Assembly: GCA_012524025.1 (NCBI GenBank)
Contig: JAAYSC010000040.1
Coordinates: 1 to 64,000, forward strand
Source of the DNA: Clostridiales bacterium
GTDB lineage: Bacteria; Bacillota; Clostridia; Oscillospirales; Acutalibacteraceae
Direction of reading: 5' to 3'
Length of the DNA: 64,000 bases
The position numbers were made by a program, and so were the translations under genes. The notes below the pieces were generated by a model. The model was not told where the DNA came from, made no database searches, and saw only the letters and a program-made list of their open reading frames with translations. This document shows, in pieces, positions 45,292-54,194 of the stretch; positions within the stretch are counted from its first letter, which is position 1; each line of letters starts with the position of its first letter.

Positions 45292-46332
45292 CTATAGTAT
45301 CGTTCCTCCGCCGACTAAATATTCGTCTTCATAAAAAACAATGGTTTGCCCTTGCGCAACTGCCCTTTGCGCTTGTTCAAACTCAACAATAACTTTATCC
45401 GTATCTGTTTGTTCAATTCGCGCCCACTGCTCTTTTTGATTGTAGCGTGTTTTAGCCTTGAAGCGTCTCGGGCTTTCCAAACTTTCGAAAGGAATTAAAT
45501 TCAAATTATCTGCTCTTAAATAACTACTATACAGGGCTTCTTCACTCGATAGAGTTATAGTTTTATCTTCAATATTTTTTGCTTTAACAAACATTGGCTT
45601 GCCAAAAGAAACCCCTAAGCCCTTCCTTTGCCCTATCGTATATTTGTGTATGCCTTCGTGCTGACCTAATAAGCTGCCGTCTTCATCAATGAAGTTTCCC
45701 TTCAGATTTGCTTGTGGATAGTATTGAGCTATAAAGTCAGCATAATTACCGTGAGGTAAAAAACAAACATCTTGGCTATCCTTACGCTTGGCATTAGAAA
45801 AGCCCTGTGACTGCGCAATTTCCCTCACCTGCGCCTTTGTCAGGCTACCCAATGGCAATAAAGTTTTTGCTAAAATATCTTGTTTTAACATATAGAGAAA
45901 ATAACTTTGGTCTTTATCTTCTTCAAAAGCTTTTTTTAACAAAAACCTTTGGCTTGCTTTATCATATTCAATTGTTGAATAGTGACCAGTTGCCATGCTA
46001 TTAACACCGTGTGAGCGGGCAAGCTCTAAAACTTTATCGAATTTTATATAGCGATTGCACTCAATGCAGGGATTGGGCGTTTTTCCCGCCATATAAGACG
46101 ATACAAAATAATCAATAACCCTCTTTTTGAATTCCGAGCTTATGTCATACACAAAAAAAGGCGCACCGATTGCTTGCGCAGTCAGTGCGGCCTGATTTAA
46201 AATTTCTTCATCCATGTTTTCATAAAGTTTGAGAGTAAGGCCGTAAACATCAAAGCCCTCCTCTTTTAACAAGTGAGCCGCTACAGAACTATCCACGCCC
46301 CCGCTCATGGCTACAAATAGCTTTTTGTTCAT
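45292..46332 (-). CDS. mnmA: tRNA-specific 2-thiouridylase MnmA
   Basis: Thiolates U34 of Lys, Glu and Gln tRNAs. PP-loop VAMSGGVDSSVAAHLL, PNPCIECNRYIKF with the first catalytic Cys, KKAFEEDKDQSYFLYML, and RKDSQDVCFLP with the second Cys. 346 residues. Its sulfur donor, a cysteine desulfurase, is encoded in the same cluster at 47699. It abuts nadA without a gap. Confidence 0.95.
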   Translation of the reverse strand: MNKKLFVAMSGGVDSSVAAHLLKEEGFDVYGLTLKLYENMDEEILNQAALTAQAIGAPFFVYDISSEFKKRVIDYFVSSYMAGKTPNPCIECNRYIKFDKVLELARSHGVNSMATGHYSTIEYDKASQRFLLKKAFEEDKDQSYFLYMLKQDILAKTLLPLGSLTKAQVREIAQSQGFSNAKRKDSQDVCFLPHGNYADFIAQYYPQANLKGNFIDEDGSLLGQHEGIHKYTIGQRKGLGVSFGKPMFVKAKNIEDKTITLSSEEALYSSYLRADNLNLIPFESLESPRRFKAKTRYNQKEQWARIEQTDTDKVIVEFEQAQRAVAQGQTIVFYEDEYLVGGGTIL

Positions 46333-47247
46333 TTAACTGCCTAACCTTATCATCTGCTCAATACTCTTAGCGGCATCTCTTATTATATCTTCGGGCAGAA
46401 TTATTTCTTCGCCGCCCGTGCCCTTAACACTGTTTAAGACATCATTTAGAGTTGTAACCCGCATATCGGGACAAACGAGTTTTCGGGACAAGGGCAAGAC
46501 CTTCTTTGTGGGATTTGTGTATTGCAAGTGTTCAACAACCCCTACTTCCGTACCAATCAAAAATTCATCATGGTCCGAAGAGTTGACATAATCTAAAATT
46601 TGAGATGTCGAACCGATGAAATCCGCTCTTTCCAAAACTTCCGGTGTGCATTCCGGATGAGCCAAAACAAGGGCCCGTGGGTAGCGTTTTTTTGCATTAA
46701 CGACATCTTGTGCCGTCACTGCCGCATGTATTGGGCAACCACCATCAAGCAGTTTTATGTTTTTGCCTTCAACTTTGCCGGCAACATAAGCACCCAGGTT
46801 GCAGTCGGGTATGAAAAGAATATTCTTGTTATCAATCTTGTTCACTATGTCAACTGCCGAAGATGAAGTAACACAAACATCGCAGACCGTTTTTAGTTCT
46901 GCGCTGGTATTGATGTAGGCCACAACCGTGTAATCGGGGTATTCTTCTTTAACCTTAGTGATCATTTCACGGTCCATTTGTTCTGCCATGGGGCAACCTG
47001 CCACGGGGTTGGCTAAAATAACCTTCTTTTCAGGCGAAAGAATTTTTACGGTTTCTGCCATAAAGCGAACACCGCACATTATAATTGTTTTTTGACTTAC
47101 CTTTGAGGCTTCAACACTCAATTGATAAGAGTCACCTGTAAAATCAGCCACTTCAACAATATCGTAACCTTGATAACTGTGAGCCAAAATACAAATATCT
47201 TTCTCTTTTTTCAAACGCATAATTTCGGCTTGAACAGAGCCTAACAT
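46333..47247 (-). CDS. nadA: quinolinate synthase A
   Basis: Oxygen-sensitive [4Fe-4S] enzyme condensing iminoaspartate with dihydroxyacetone phosphate to quinolinate for NAD. 304 residues; ILAHSYQGYDIVEVADFTGDS, ANPVAGCPMA, VTSSSA, HPECTPEV and LVCPDMR are present with three candidate cluster cysteines. nadB and nadC, normally adjacent, are missing here; instead it is placed directly after iscU, which may help cluster supply. AAGGAGTGG precedes the ATG. Confidence 0.95.
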   Translation of the reverse strand: MLGSVQAEIMRLKKEKDICILAHSYQGYDIVEVADFTGDSYQLSVEASKVSQKTIIMCGVRFMAETVKILSPEKKVILANPVAGCPMAEQMDREMITKVKEEYPDYTVVAYINTSAELKTVCDVCVTSSSAVDIVNKIDNKNILFIPDCNLGAYVAGKVEGKNIKLLDGGCPIHAAVTAQDVVNAKKRYPRALVLAHPECTPEVLERADFIGSTSQILDYVNSSDHDEFLIGTEVGVVEHLQYTNPTKKVLPLSRKLVCPDMRVTTLNDVLNSVKGTGGEEIILPEDIIRDAAKSIEQMIRLGS

Positions 47248-47280
47248 AAAACCACTCCTTATAAGATTAGCGAAGGAAGA

Positions 47281-47712
47281 CTATAAATTATCGCATGAGT
47301 TGCAACAACCGGTACATTTGAAGAGCTCTGAATCGTGGGCAATATTGTTCCTTATATAGTAGTCGGAAATTGCCGCCTTGACTGCCTCTTCAGCCAAAAC
47401 CGAGCAGTGTACCTTTGAGGGTGGCAAGCCATCCAGGGCATCCACAACCGCTTTGTTTGATAAAGAAAGAGCTTCTTGCAGGTTTTTGCCCTTAATCATT
47501 TCTGTAGCAATTGAACTGGTTGCAATAGCGGAAGCACAACCGAAAGTGTTAAACTTAACATCGGTAATTATATCATCGTCTACTTTTAAGTAAACTTTCA
47601 TAATATCGCCGCATTTTGCATTCCCAACTTCACCTACGCCGTCTGCATTGTCCATCTTGCCGACATTTCTGGGGTTTGCAAAGTGATCCATTACTTTTTT
47701 ACTGTAAGCCAT
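47281..47712 (-). CDS. iscU: iron-sulfur cluster scaffold, IscU/NifU-like
   Basis: 143-residue scaffold on which clusters are built. Ligand cysteines at 34 (NAKCGD), 59 (FGCASA) and 103 (VHCSVLAEE), plus DDIITDVKF and LPPSKVHC. The C-terminus carries an extra Cys-rich tail with Cys 133, 136, 137 and 140 (CTGCCNSC), beyond the standard IscU fold. Its start lies inside the last codons of iscS (14-base overlap) with GGAGG in that gene. Confidence 0.93.
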   Translation of the reverse strand: MAYSKKVMDHFANPRNVGKMDNADGVGEVGNAKCGDIMKVYLKVDDDIITDVKFNTFGCASAIATSSIATEMIKGKNLQEALSLSNKAVVDALDGLPPSKVHCSVLAEEAVKAAISDYYIRNNIAHDSELFKCTGCCNSCDNL

Positions 47713-48892
47713 TTGTATTAGCCTCCTTTTCTAACTTTTCCCATACGGGTGACATATCTCGAAGTCGTTTAACAATTATTTTTAGGTTTTCTATTATATA
47801 TTCCATTTCTTCCATTGTATTAAAATTTGACAGTGAAAGCCTTAAAGAACCATGGGCAATCTCATGGGGTAAGCCTATTGCCAACAAAACATGGCTGGGA
47901 TCTAAAGAACCCGATGTGCAAGCCGAGCCGGAAGAGGCGGCAATACCGACCATATCAAGTGACAAGAGTAAGGCTTCGCCTTCTATGCCTTCAAAACAAA
48001 AGCTGATATTGCCCGGCAATCTTTTAATGGGATCACCGTTAAGGCGTGAACGAGGAATTTTAAGAAGTTCATCAATCAATTTTGCTTGCATTTTCTTTAA
48101 GGCGATATTGTTTGCTTGCATATTGTCTTTTGCTTGTTTTAAAGCTGCCGACATCCCAACTATAGCGGCTACATTCTCGGTGCCGGCACGCCTGCCCCGC
48201 TCTTGTGCACCGCCGATAATCAGCCCCCTAAGGGCAAGGCCGGTCCTGCAATACAAAACACCGACACCTTTGGGTCCGTGAAATTTATGGGCAGAAAGTG
48301 ATAGGAAGTCAATATTGTCTTCAACAACATTGACGGGTAAGTTCCCAACAGCTTGAACTGCGTCGGTGTGGAACAAAACACCTTTTTCACGGCATAGGGC
48401 TCCAATTTCGGTTATAGGCTGAATTGAACCAATTTCATTATTGGCGTACATTATAGTTACAAGGGCCGTATCTTCACGAATAGCACTTTTAAGATCTTCT
48501 AACTTAACAATCCCGTTTCCATTAACATCAAGATAAGTTACCTCGTAACCCTCTTTTTCCAACCTTTTCAGAACATGCAAGACGGCGTGATGCTCAATCT
48601 TACTGGACACTATATGTTTCTTCCCTCTTTTGGCACCAATCGAAAGCGCGGCATTAATTGCCCAGTTATCCGACTCGGAGCCACCGGAGGTAAAGTAAAT
48701 TTCTTTTGACTTTGCGCCTAATATTTCAGCAATTTCAAGGCGAGCCTTTTCCAAGGCCGCTGAGGCTTCTTGCCCAAATGAATGTATACTTGAGGGATTA
48801 CCGTAAACTTCTTGCATAAAGGGCATCATAGCCTCTAAAACCTCTGGGCTAATTGCTGTGGTAGCAGCATTATCGACATATATCCTTTGCAT
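47699..48892 (-). CDS. iscS: cysteine desulfurase, NifS/IscS family
   Basis: PLP enzyme releasing sulfur from cysteine, 397 residues. [11 protein letters not shown] at the start, [15 protein letters not shown], the PLP lysine in [14 protein letters not shown] (about 205), and the sulfur-carrying Cys in [10 protein letters not shown] (about 322) with the following [11 protein letters not shown]. Serves IscU (next gene), MnmA and possibly NadA in the same cluster. Two tandem promoters lie upstream. Confidence 0.95.
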   Translation of the reverse strand: MQRIYVDNAATTAISPEVLEAMMPFMQEVYGNPSSIHSFGQEASAALEKARLEIAEILGAKSKEIYFTSGGSESDNWAINAALSIGAKRGKKHIVSSKIEHHAVLHVLKRLEKEGYEVTYLDVNGNGIVKLEDLKSAIREDTALVTIMYANNEIGSIQPITEIGALCREKGVLFHTDAVQAVGNLPVNVVEDNIDFLSLSAHKFHGPKGVGVLYCRTGLALRGLIIGGAQERGRRAGTENVAAIVGMSAALKQAKDNMQANNIALKKMQAKLIDELLKIPRSRLNGDPIKRLPGNISFCFEGIEGEALLLSLDMVGIAASSGSACTSGSLDPSHVLLAIGLPHEIAHGSLRLSLSNFNTMEEMEYIIENLKIIVKRLRDMSPVWEKLEKEANTNGLQ

Positions 48893-48927
48893 AAATCAGC
48901 CTCCCAACATACTTAAAACGATGTTGA

Positions 48928-48956
48928 ATTATACATTATTTTATTAGCAAATGCAA
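48928..48956 (-). promoter_or_regulatory. proximal promoter of iscS
   Basis: On the minus strand TTGCAT (48951-48956), 17 bases, TATAAT (48928-48933). Confidence 0.6.
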
Positions 48957-48991
48957 ATAATCGAATCAAATGTTAATTCATATCGTTTCAG

Positions 48992-49008
48992 TAGGTATTA
49001 TACACCTA
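48992..49008. promoter_or_regulatory. candidate Rrf2/IscR operator
   Basis: Inverted repeat TAGGT (48992-48996) and ACCTA (49004-49008) around a 7-base centre, overlapping the -10 of the distal promoter. The position suits repression by the Rrf2 regulator encoded next door. The arms are short. Confidence 0.4.
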
Positions 49009-49025
49009 ACACTGCTAATTGTCAA
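48997..49025 (-). promoter_or_regulatory. distal consensus promoter of iscS
   Basis: On the minus strand a perfect TTGACA (49020-49025), exactly 17 bases, and a perfect TATAAT (48997-49002). It is the only full consensus I found in the window. Confidence 0.8.
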
Positions 49026-49043
49026 TAATTAAACTGCTGTAGC

Positions 49044-49457
49044 TTATTTTATCATATCGTGCAAAGTTACAGAATCGATATACTCGCTTACTACATCTTG
49101 AAGCCCTTTCCAAAAATCATAAACTTCGCATTTTTCTTGTCTGTTACAATCTTCCTCTTCCGGTGTTTCTGTATCATTTAGACAGGAAACAGGTGTCAAG
49201 GAACCTTCTGTCACACGCAGAATCTCACCTACGGTGATTTGTTCGGGCGAAACATTCAGCAAATAACCGCCTTGCGCTCCCCTGACGCTGCGTAAAATTC
49301 CGGCTCCGGTCAGTGATTTAACAATCTGTTCCAAATATTTATATGAAATTTCTTGACCAATGGAAATTTTCTTTAAAGAAACGGGGGTGTCTTGCTCTCG
49401 CTTTGCTAATTCAACCATTAACCTAAGTGCGTATCTTCCGCGAGTAGATACTTTCAT
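49044..49457 (-). CDS. iscR: Rrf2-family regulator, IscR-like
   Basis: 137-residue winged-helix regulator. STRGRYALRLMVELA, ISYKYLEQIVKSL and SVRGAQGGYLL make up the DNA-binding domain. Three cysteines (92, 104, 110) in the later loop match the IscR pattern for a [2Fe-2S] cluster, although the first spacing is longer than in E. coli IscR. Start taken at the second of two ATGs. Its position ahead of iscS and the inverted repeat at the iscS promoter suggest cluster-dependent feedback, an inference. Confidence 0.88.
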   Translation of the reverse strand: MKVSTRGRYALRLMVELAKREQDTPVSLKKISIGQEISYKYLEQIVKSLTGAGILRSVRGAQGGYLLNVSPEQITVGEILRVTEGSLTPVSCLNDTETPEEEDCNRQEKCEVYDFWKGLQDVVSEYIDSVTLHDMIK

Positions 49458-49491
49458 CATATCACACCTATCTATTATTTTTAATTATTCT

Positions 49492-49830
49492 CTATTCCCA
49501 TTGCGACCATGTGTCGGGCTTATAGCCGACAGTCGCAAGTTTACCGTTTCTTACAATCGGTGTCTTATAAAGAAAGGGCATTTCAAGCAAGGCTTCTTTT
49601 TTATTTTCTTCCGATTGCAAGTATGGCAAGGTGGATGACTTATAATCATCCGAATCACTATTTACCAAGGCAGAAAACCCAACGGCTTTAAGAACACTTT
49701 GCAATTCGCCCTTACTTAACCCATATCTTAGTATATCAATGTATTGATAAGAAATCCGCCTCTCTTTAAAGTAGCGTTGAGCTTTTTGTGTATCAAAGCA
49801 TTTTTTCTTACCAAAAATTTGAATGTTCAC
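49492..49830 (-). CDS. ArsC/Spx-like thioredoxin-fold protein
   Basis: About 112 residues of the ArsC/Spx/YffB group. IQIFGKKKCFDTQKAQRYFKER carries one Cys (11) where arsenate reductases and Spx have the N-terminal active Cys; there is no CxxC. MPFLYKTPIVRNGKLATVGY corresponds to the conserved cis-Pro region. Without the ArsC Arg triad being evident, arsenate reduction is doubtful. The frame opens at TTG 49842, but GTG 49830 follows GAGGTG. It is flanked by the zinc-ribbon protein and iscR genes. Confidence 0.8.
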   Translation of the reverse strand: MNIQIFGKKKCFDTQKAQRYFKERRISYQYIDILRYGLSKGELQSVLKAVGFSALVNSDSDDYKSSTLPYLQSEENKKEALLEMPFLYKTPIVRNGKLATVGYKPDTWSQWE

Positions 49831-49846
49831 TTTACACCTCAAAGAA

Positions 49847-50587
49847 TTATTTTAGTAGTTGACACTTACATCTCTTACAGACATCTGCCGATATATTAGA
49901 AAATTGGGCACAGGAAACACACAAGATATCGCTGTCGTGTGATTTGTCATACTTTTCGTAGAGATAAAGGCCCTTGTGGTGCCTTACCCTGTCCCCTATT
50001 TCATAATAGTTATAAACGCCGGCAGCAGAATTAAAATCATGTTTAAAAATTTTGCCGTCATCGTCGCGCTTAACCTTAATTTGATAAATCCAAGTGTAAC
50101 TGCTTGTATTATCATCATTTCGCACGCGTTTCTTAAAGCTTCTTTTGTCTACAACACTGCCGTCCCATGTTTTATCTGACTTTGATTTTATGCTTTGATA
50201 GAAAGCGAAGAAAAGAAAAAACACAGAAAGACCGAGGCCCAGAAACAAGGATTTGGGGAATGCCATATCCTCCTTATAGATGCCTGCAATATGGCTGGCG
50301 ACAATAGCAATAGCCGAAGCAATAAAAGCAAAAATAATTGTGGATTTGTTTCTTCGGTTTATTAGTTTCTTATAAACCGGATCGGAAATTTTTGGTGAGA
50401 AGCCAACCAAAGTGTTGGGCTGATAACTAAAATTGGTGTGGGTTTGATTTGTTTGGTCTGCGTGATCTTGATTTTGAGTAGGAGGTATTTGCTCGACGGG
50501 GTCGGGGGTGTTTTTAATATGATGGCCGCAATTGCTGCAAAATTGTTGCTCGGTATTAAGCTTGTTCCCACATTTTTCGCAAAACAT
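49847..50587 (-). CDS. zinc-ribbon membrane protein of unknown function
   Basis: 246 residues. An N-terminal zinc ribbon (Cys 3, 6, 17, 20 in CEKCGNKLNTEQQFCSNC) is followed by a Pro/Gln/Thr-rich linker, two membrane helices (about 85-105 and 118-138), a soluble beta-rich domain (about 145-220, DGSVVDKRSFKKRV) and a second zinc ribbon at the end (CVSC...CKRC). The ATG at 50587 lies 8 bases after AAGGAG; the frame extends 6 codons further. No function can be named. It is upstream of the ArsC-like and iscR genes on the same strand. Confidence 0.8.
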   Translation of the reverse strand: MFCEKCGNKLNTEQQFCSNCGHHIKNTPDPVEQIPPTQNQDHADQTNQTHTNFSYQPNTLVGFSPKISDPVYKKLINRRNKSTIIFAFIASAIAIVASHIAGIYKEDMAFPKSLFLGLGLSVFFLFFAFYQSIKSKSDKTWDGSVVDKRSFKKRVRNDDNTSSYTWIYQIKVKRDDDGKIFKHDFNSAAGVYNYYEIGDRVRHHKGLYLYEKYDKSHDSDILCVSCAQFSNISADVCKRCKCQLLK

Positions 50588-50690
50588 TGTTGCATCTCCT
50601 TTCAAAACAAAGCAACTTTTATATTCCGACCTTTATAAGGTTTTGCGTTTATAATAAACATGAAGTTAAAGGCAGCTATAACCAATTCGG

Positions 50691-51575
50691 TTAATGAGAT
50701 TTAAGAGATTTATCAAAAGGTGCATCACTCCAAGAGCACAGACAAATGTTCAGGCGCTTTGCCTCTTCAAGTAAGTCACCGCTTTGCAACAAGCGTAGCT
50801 CATACTCTCTTTTGAGCCATTCGTTTTCGGCACTTGTATCTGTTTCGAGGGAATAAGACGGATGCAGAAAGATTTCACTTATCCCCTGTTTCAAGTTTTT
50901 AATCTCATCAATATAATACTTTCGCAAATTTTCATAGGTTTGAATTTTTTTAATCGAGTGTGGGTTGCTGATTATATCATTGGGTAAAAGGACTTTATAT
51001 TTATCAGCCACACCGACAATTGCCGAATGAAGAAAATTAACAATAAAAGGGACTTTACGCCCAAGTTGCCGTTCTAAAAAATCCGGTCTACGAGGAAATC
51101 TGAAGGGTAGTGAATATTTTTGACAAAACTTGAAAGCATTAAAAAAGAATAGCCTTCCGTTAATGCCGTAAAGCGTACCGCTGTGACTGTCCGCATGGTC
51201 AGGTCTTATGCCACGCTCAAGCATAAACGAATACTGTGCTTCAAGTTCTAATGTTACATCCTTGCTTTTAGCCTTCAAGGCTAATTTTTTCTGTTCGTGC
51301 CATAAGCCTTTTGCACCGCCCAATGAAGCAGCACCGCTGTTAGACACCCAAGGTTTTTCAGCACTGTCGGAATTAAGTGTTAAATGAACACCTACCGGAA
51401 GATTGAGGCTTGCTGCCACAGAACAGGCCGAGTCTGATGATTCGGCAACAGTCAGCATGGATGCCGATGTAATTAAACCGGCGGAAAACAACTCACCGAT
51501 GGCCCTATTTGTGGGTTCATTAGCCCCAAAATCATCGGCGTTGATTATCAAGTAACGGTCACTGTCAAAAAGCAA
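50691..51575 (-). CDS. YdjC/ChbG-family carbohydrate deacetylase
   Basis: 294 residues of the ChbG/HpnK group, metal-dependent deacetylases of chito-oligosaccharides and related sugars. IINADDFGANEPTN (metal-binding Asp pair), GVHLTLNSD, RPDHADSHSG (metal His) and EIFLHPSYS are the family motifs. TTG start after GGAAGGTG. The adjacent PfkB kinase (divergent) and the glycosidase operon further on suggest this stretch handles host or plant glycans; the substrate is unknown. Confidence 0.88.
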   Translation of the reverse strand: MLFDSDRYLIINADDFGANEPTNRAIGELFSAGLITSASMLTVAESSDSACSVAASLNLPVGVHLTLNSDSAEKPWVSNSGAASLGGAKGLWHEQKKLALKAKSKDVTLELEAQYSFMLERGIRPDHADSHSGTLYGINGRLFFFNAFKFCQKYSLPFRFPRRPDFLERQLGRKVPFIVNFLHSAIVGVADKYKVLLPNDIISNPHSIKKIQTYENLRKYYIDEIKNLKQGISEIFLHPSYSLETDTSAENEWLKREYELRLLQSGDLLEEAKRLNICLCSWSDAPFDKSLKSH

Positions 51576-51653
51576 AGCTTCACCTTCCCCTCTTCAGGTA
51601 AATTGTATCACTCTTATGCCTGCCTGTAAACCAAGTAGTTAATTTTAAGCAAC

Positions 51654-51682
51654 TTGACTTGAGGGCTTTACAAGTTTAGTAT
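51654..51682 (+). promoter_or_regulatory. promoter of the PfkB kinase gene
   Basis: TTGACT (51654-51659), 17 bases, TAGTAT (51677-51682), then a strong AGGAGG ribosome site before the ATG at 51719. Confidence 0.7.
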
Positions 51683-51718
51683 CTAAAAGAGACAGAAAAA
51701 AGTGAAGGAGGTAATACA

Positions 51719-52651
51719 ATGCTACTGACTGTTACTTTAAACCCGACACTTGATAAATCCTATGAGCTCCCCTCCTTTGGGTTGGGTGATGTGGTTAGGG
51801 TTAGAAAGATTACTTTAAGCGCAGGCGGAAAGGGAATAAATGTTGCAAAAGTAGCAAAGCTTTTAGGGCACGAGGTTATGGCAACGGGCTTTTTGGGTGG
51901 TGAGGTCGGTAAATACATTGAATCTGACTTAGACAAGAAGGGTATAGGGGCAAGGTTCGTTGAAACAAAGAACCCGACACGAACTTGCATAAACTTAAAT
52001 GATATCGAAAATTTCAGGCAAACGGTTGTATTGGAACCCGGAAGCTTTGTTGACACCTTTGAAGAAGAATCTTTTATAAAAGAATATGAGTCGCTACTCA
52101 AGTTAGCTGATGCTGTTGTTTTAGCCGGAACAACTCCGCAAGGTATTGATGCAAGTCTTATATATCCCCTGTTAATCAATTTAGCAAAAGAAAGCGGTAA
52201 AAGCGTGCTTTTAGACACAAGCGGTGATGCGCTCCGTAGCGCAATTTCCGCAAAGCCTGATTTTATAAAGCCCAATAGACACGAACTCAGCTATATTTAT
52301 AAAAGAGAGCTTACAAGCAGAGAAGAAATTTTAGAAGTTGCCCTCTCTCTGCAAAAAAATGGGATTAAAAATATTATTGTATCTATGGGTGAAGACGGAG
52401 CAGTTTTCGTTTTAGAATCAGGATCATTTTATGCTCATGTCCCACCGATAAAATCAATAAACACGGTAGGCTGCGGTGATGCACTTGTAGCAGGTTTTAT
52501 GTGCGCTTACTGTAAAGATATTGAAATTGAGGAGGCAATTCGCCAATCAATCGCTGTCTCGGCAGCTGCCGCGTTGAGCGGTGAAATCGGTGTTTTTGAG
52601 AAGGAAGACTTTGACCGCTTAATCACTCAAGTCAAGCTTATTAGTCTTTAG
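51719..52651 (+). CDS. PfkB-family hexose-phosphate kinase (FruK/LacC type)
   Basis: 310-residue sugar kinase of the 1-phosphofructokinase/tagatose-6-phosphate kinase branch. VTLNPTLDKSYEL at the start, the first PfkB signature AGGKGINVAKVAKLLG, FIKPNRHEL, and the second signature NTVGCGDALVAGF with the catalytic Asp. No PTS or tagatose genes are beside it, so the substrate is undecided. It is transcribed alone from a good promoter and ended by the hairpin at 52674. Confidence 0.88.
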   Translation: MLLTVTLNPTLDKSYELPSFGLGDVVRVRKITLSAGGKGINVAKVAKLLGHEVMATGFLGGEVGKYIESDLDKKGIGARFVETKNPTRTCINLNDIENFRQTVVLEPGSFVDTFEEESFIKEYESLLKLADAVVLAGTTPQGIDASLIYPLLINLAKESGKSVLLDTSGDALRSAISAKPDFIKPNRHELSYIYKRELTSREEILEVALSLQKNGIKNIIVSMGEDGAVFVLESGSFYAHVPPIKSINTVGCGDALVAGFMCAYCKDIEIEEAIRQSIAVSAAAALSGEIGVFEKEDFDRLITQVKLISL

Positions 52652-52673
52652 CATTACACAATCTTAAGTGACT

Positions 52674-52714
52674 GAAAGCCGCATTTAGTTTAGCTATCTG
52701 CGGCTTTCATTTTA
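52674..52714 (+). terminator. terminator of the PfkB gene
   Basis: GAAAGCCGCA (52674-52683) pairs with TGCGGCTTTC (52700-52709 region), then ATTTTAAG. It overlaps the last codons of the convergent GH4 gene. Confidence 0.7.
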
Positions 52715-54182
52715 AGAAGTCTTCGTGGCAGGCCTTGTTTTTATCCATCATTTCAAGAAACAGGGCTTTCGCCTTTTTATTTCCGATTCTTCTGACTGCC
52801 GGGTCTTTTAAAAAGACTTCTTCAATTTTTGAAGGGTCGCCATCCAAGTAAGCTTTGACGAATTCATGTTGATTTTCAGCATGGGGGCGGACAAGCTCAG
52901 CAACTTCTTCCTTCATATAGCCGGCATTAATCGCGAGCAATTTATCCTTTGAAAACTCTGCATTTGTTTCAACTACGGCCCCAATCGGAAGGTCGGCTGC
53001 CTGACCGGTGTTTGGCAGATTAACATTGCTGACTAAGTCACCCAAACCGCTTAAGGCTTCGATTTGTCTTACACCCTCTTCACCCGATGTTTTTATTTTA
53101 ACCCTAATAAAGGGTGAAATTCTAATTAATAAACGCAGCTTCAATAATAGGTTGTAAAATTGTCGCGCCCAAACCGGAGTTAAAACAAAGCCGTGTTTTA
53201 ATACTTTAGAGTCGGGCAAGTAGACAGAGGGTATAAATTCTGCAAGGTGCCTATCCCCTGCTGCTGCCATCTGTCCATGTTTTTCAAAAAGTTCAAACTT
53301 TACGCTTTCATAATTCCTTTTCATCTTAAGAAAGCCCGGAGTGTGTTTTTTAATCCTCTTGCGATTGTTAAGACGAAAAAGTTTTATATAAGCTCTATAA
53401 ATTTCAAAAAGGTCCTGCCCTTCGTAACTTGCCTCGTTCACCCAGGTAAAATGATTTATGCCCTGGACATTAACCTTAATTTGATCCCTGGCGATGGGTT
53501 CGTGCCCATACTTGTTTTCAAACTTTCTACCCTTGCCCTTAAGTTCTTTTTTTATTTGATTGAGATCACCTGACATAAAAGCTTCTTGCCCTTCATCAGA
53601 AAGGGAATTAAATAAACCCAATATAGCTCCCAGGAGTTTTTGAAGGCCAAAAACCTCATGGCAACATCCAAAAGCTTTAATCTCCGGAAATATTTCATAA
53701 AGCGTTTGCACACACATGGCCAAGGGGTTTGTATAGTTAATGACCCAAGCTTGCGGACAGTGTTCCCTGATAGCCTTGGCAAAGTCAACAAAAATCGGGA
53801 TGGTCCTAATTGCGCGGGAATATCCTCCGGGGCCTACCGTGTCACCGACCGATTGCCAAATTCCATACTTCTCGGGAAGATGCACATCGGTTTTCATATA
53901 TTTCAGTGAACATGGCAATACAGAAATAATAACAAAGTCCGCCCCCAACAGTGTATCTTCAAGGTTGTCGGTGACCATGCAAGTCCAGTCACTTAAAACT
54001 TTGTTTTTCTTATTGCTTTGTAATTTTGAAAAATATCTGCAGTTTCGCTCGGCAGCTTTTTTATCAATGTCAAAAAGCCTTAATTGGCCGCCAATCTTCC
54101 CGCTTGACAGAAGGTCTCCAAAATACTTATGAGCCCAATCTTTAGAACCACCGCCTAAATAGGCAATAACAATTTTTTTCAT
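52707..54182 (-). CDS. GH4-family glycosidase
   Basis: 491 residues of glycoside hydrolase family 4, enzymes that use NAD+ and a divalent metal through a redox elimination mechanism. N-terminal Rossmann motif IAYLGGGSKDW, FVIISVLP, WVINYTNPLAMCVQTLYE, metal-binding Cys/His in GCCHEV, and VQGINHFTW. The family includes alpha-galactosidases, alpha-glucuronidases and 6-phospho-glycosidases; the sequence does not let me choose, though no PTS gene is near. It is last in the six-gene operon beginning at 61150, just after the beta-mannosidase. Confidence 0.9.
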   Translation of the reverse strand: MKKIVIAYLGGGSKDWAHKYFGDLLSSGKIGGQLRLFDIDKKAAERNCRYFSKLQSNKKNKVLSDWTCMVTDNLEDTLLGADFVIISVLPCSLKYMKTDVHLPEKYGIWQSVGDTVGPGGYSRAIRTIPIFVDFAKAIREHCPQAWVINYTNPLAMCVQTLYEIFPEIKAFGCCHEVFGLQKLLGAILGLFNSLSDEGQEAFMSGDLNQIKKELKGKGRKFENKYGHEPIARDQIKVNVQGINHFTWVNEASYEGQDLFEIYRAYIKLFRLNNRKRIKKHTPGFLKMKRNYESVKFELFEKHGQMAAAGDRHLAEFIPSVYLPDSKVLKHGFVLTPVWARQFYNLLLKLRLLIRISPFIRVKIKTSGEEGVRQIEALSGLGDLVSNVNLPNTGQAADLPIGAVVETNAEFSKDKLLAINAGYMKEEVAELVRPHAENQHEFVKAYLDGDPSKIEEVFLKDPAVRRIGNKKAKALFLEMMDKNKACHEDFLK

Positions 54183-54194
54183 CGCTACCTCTTA

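Noticed and set aside
47616-48281. 221-codon open frame on + across iscU/iscS
   Set aside because: Antisense to two clear genes with intact catalytic residues; no family resemblance.
49492-49830. Functional arsenate reductase
   Set aside because: Only one Cys and no evident catalytic Arg set; no arsenic resistance genes nearby.
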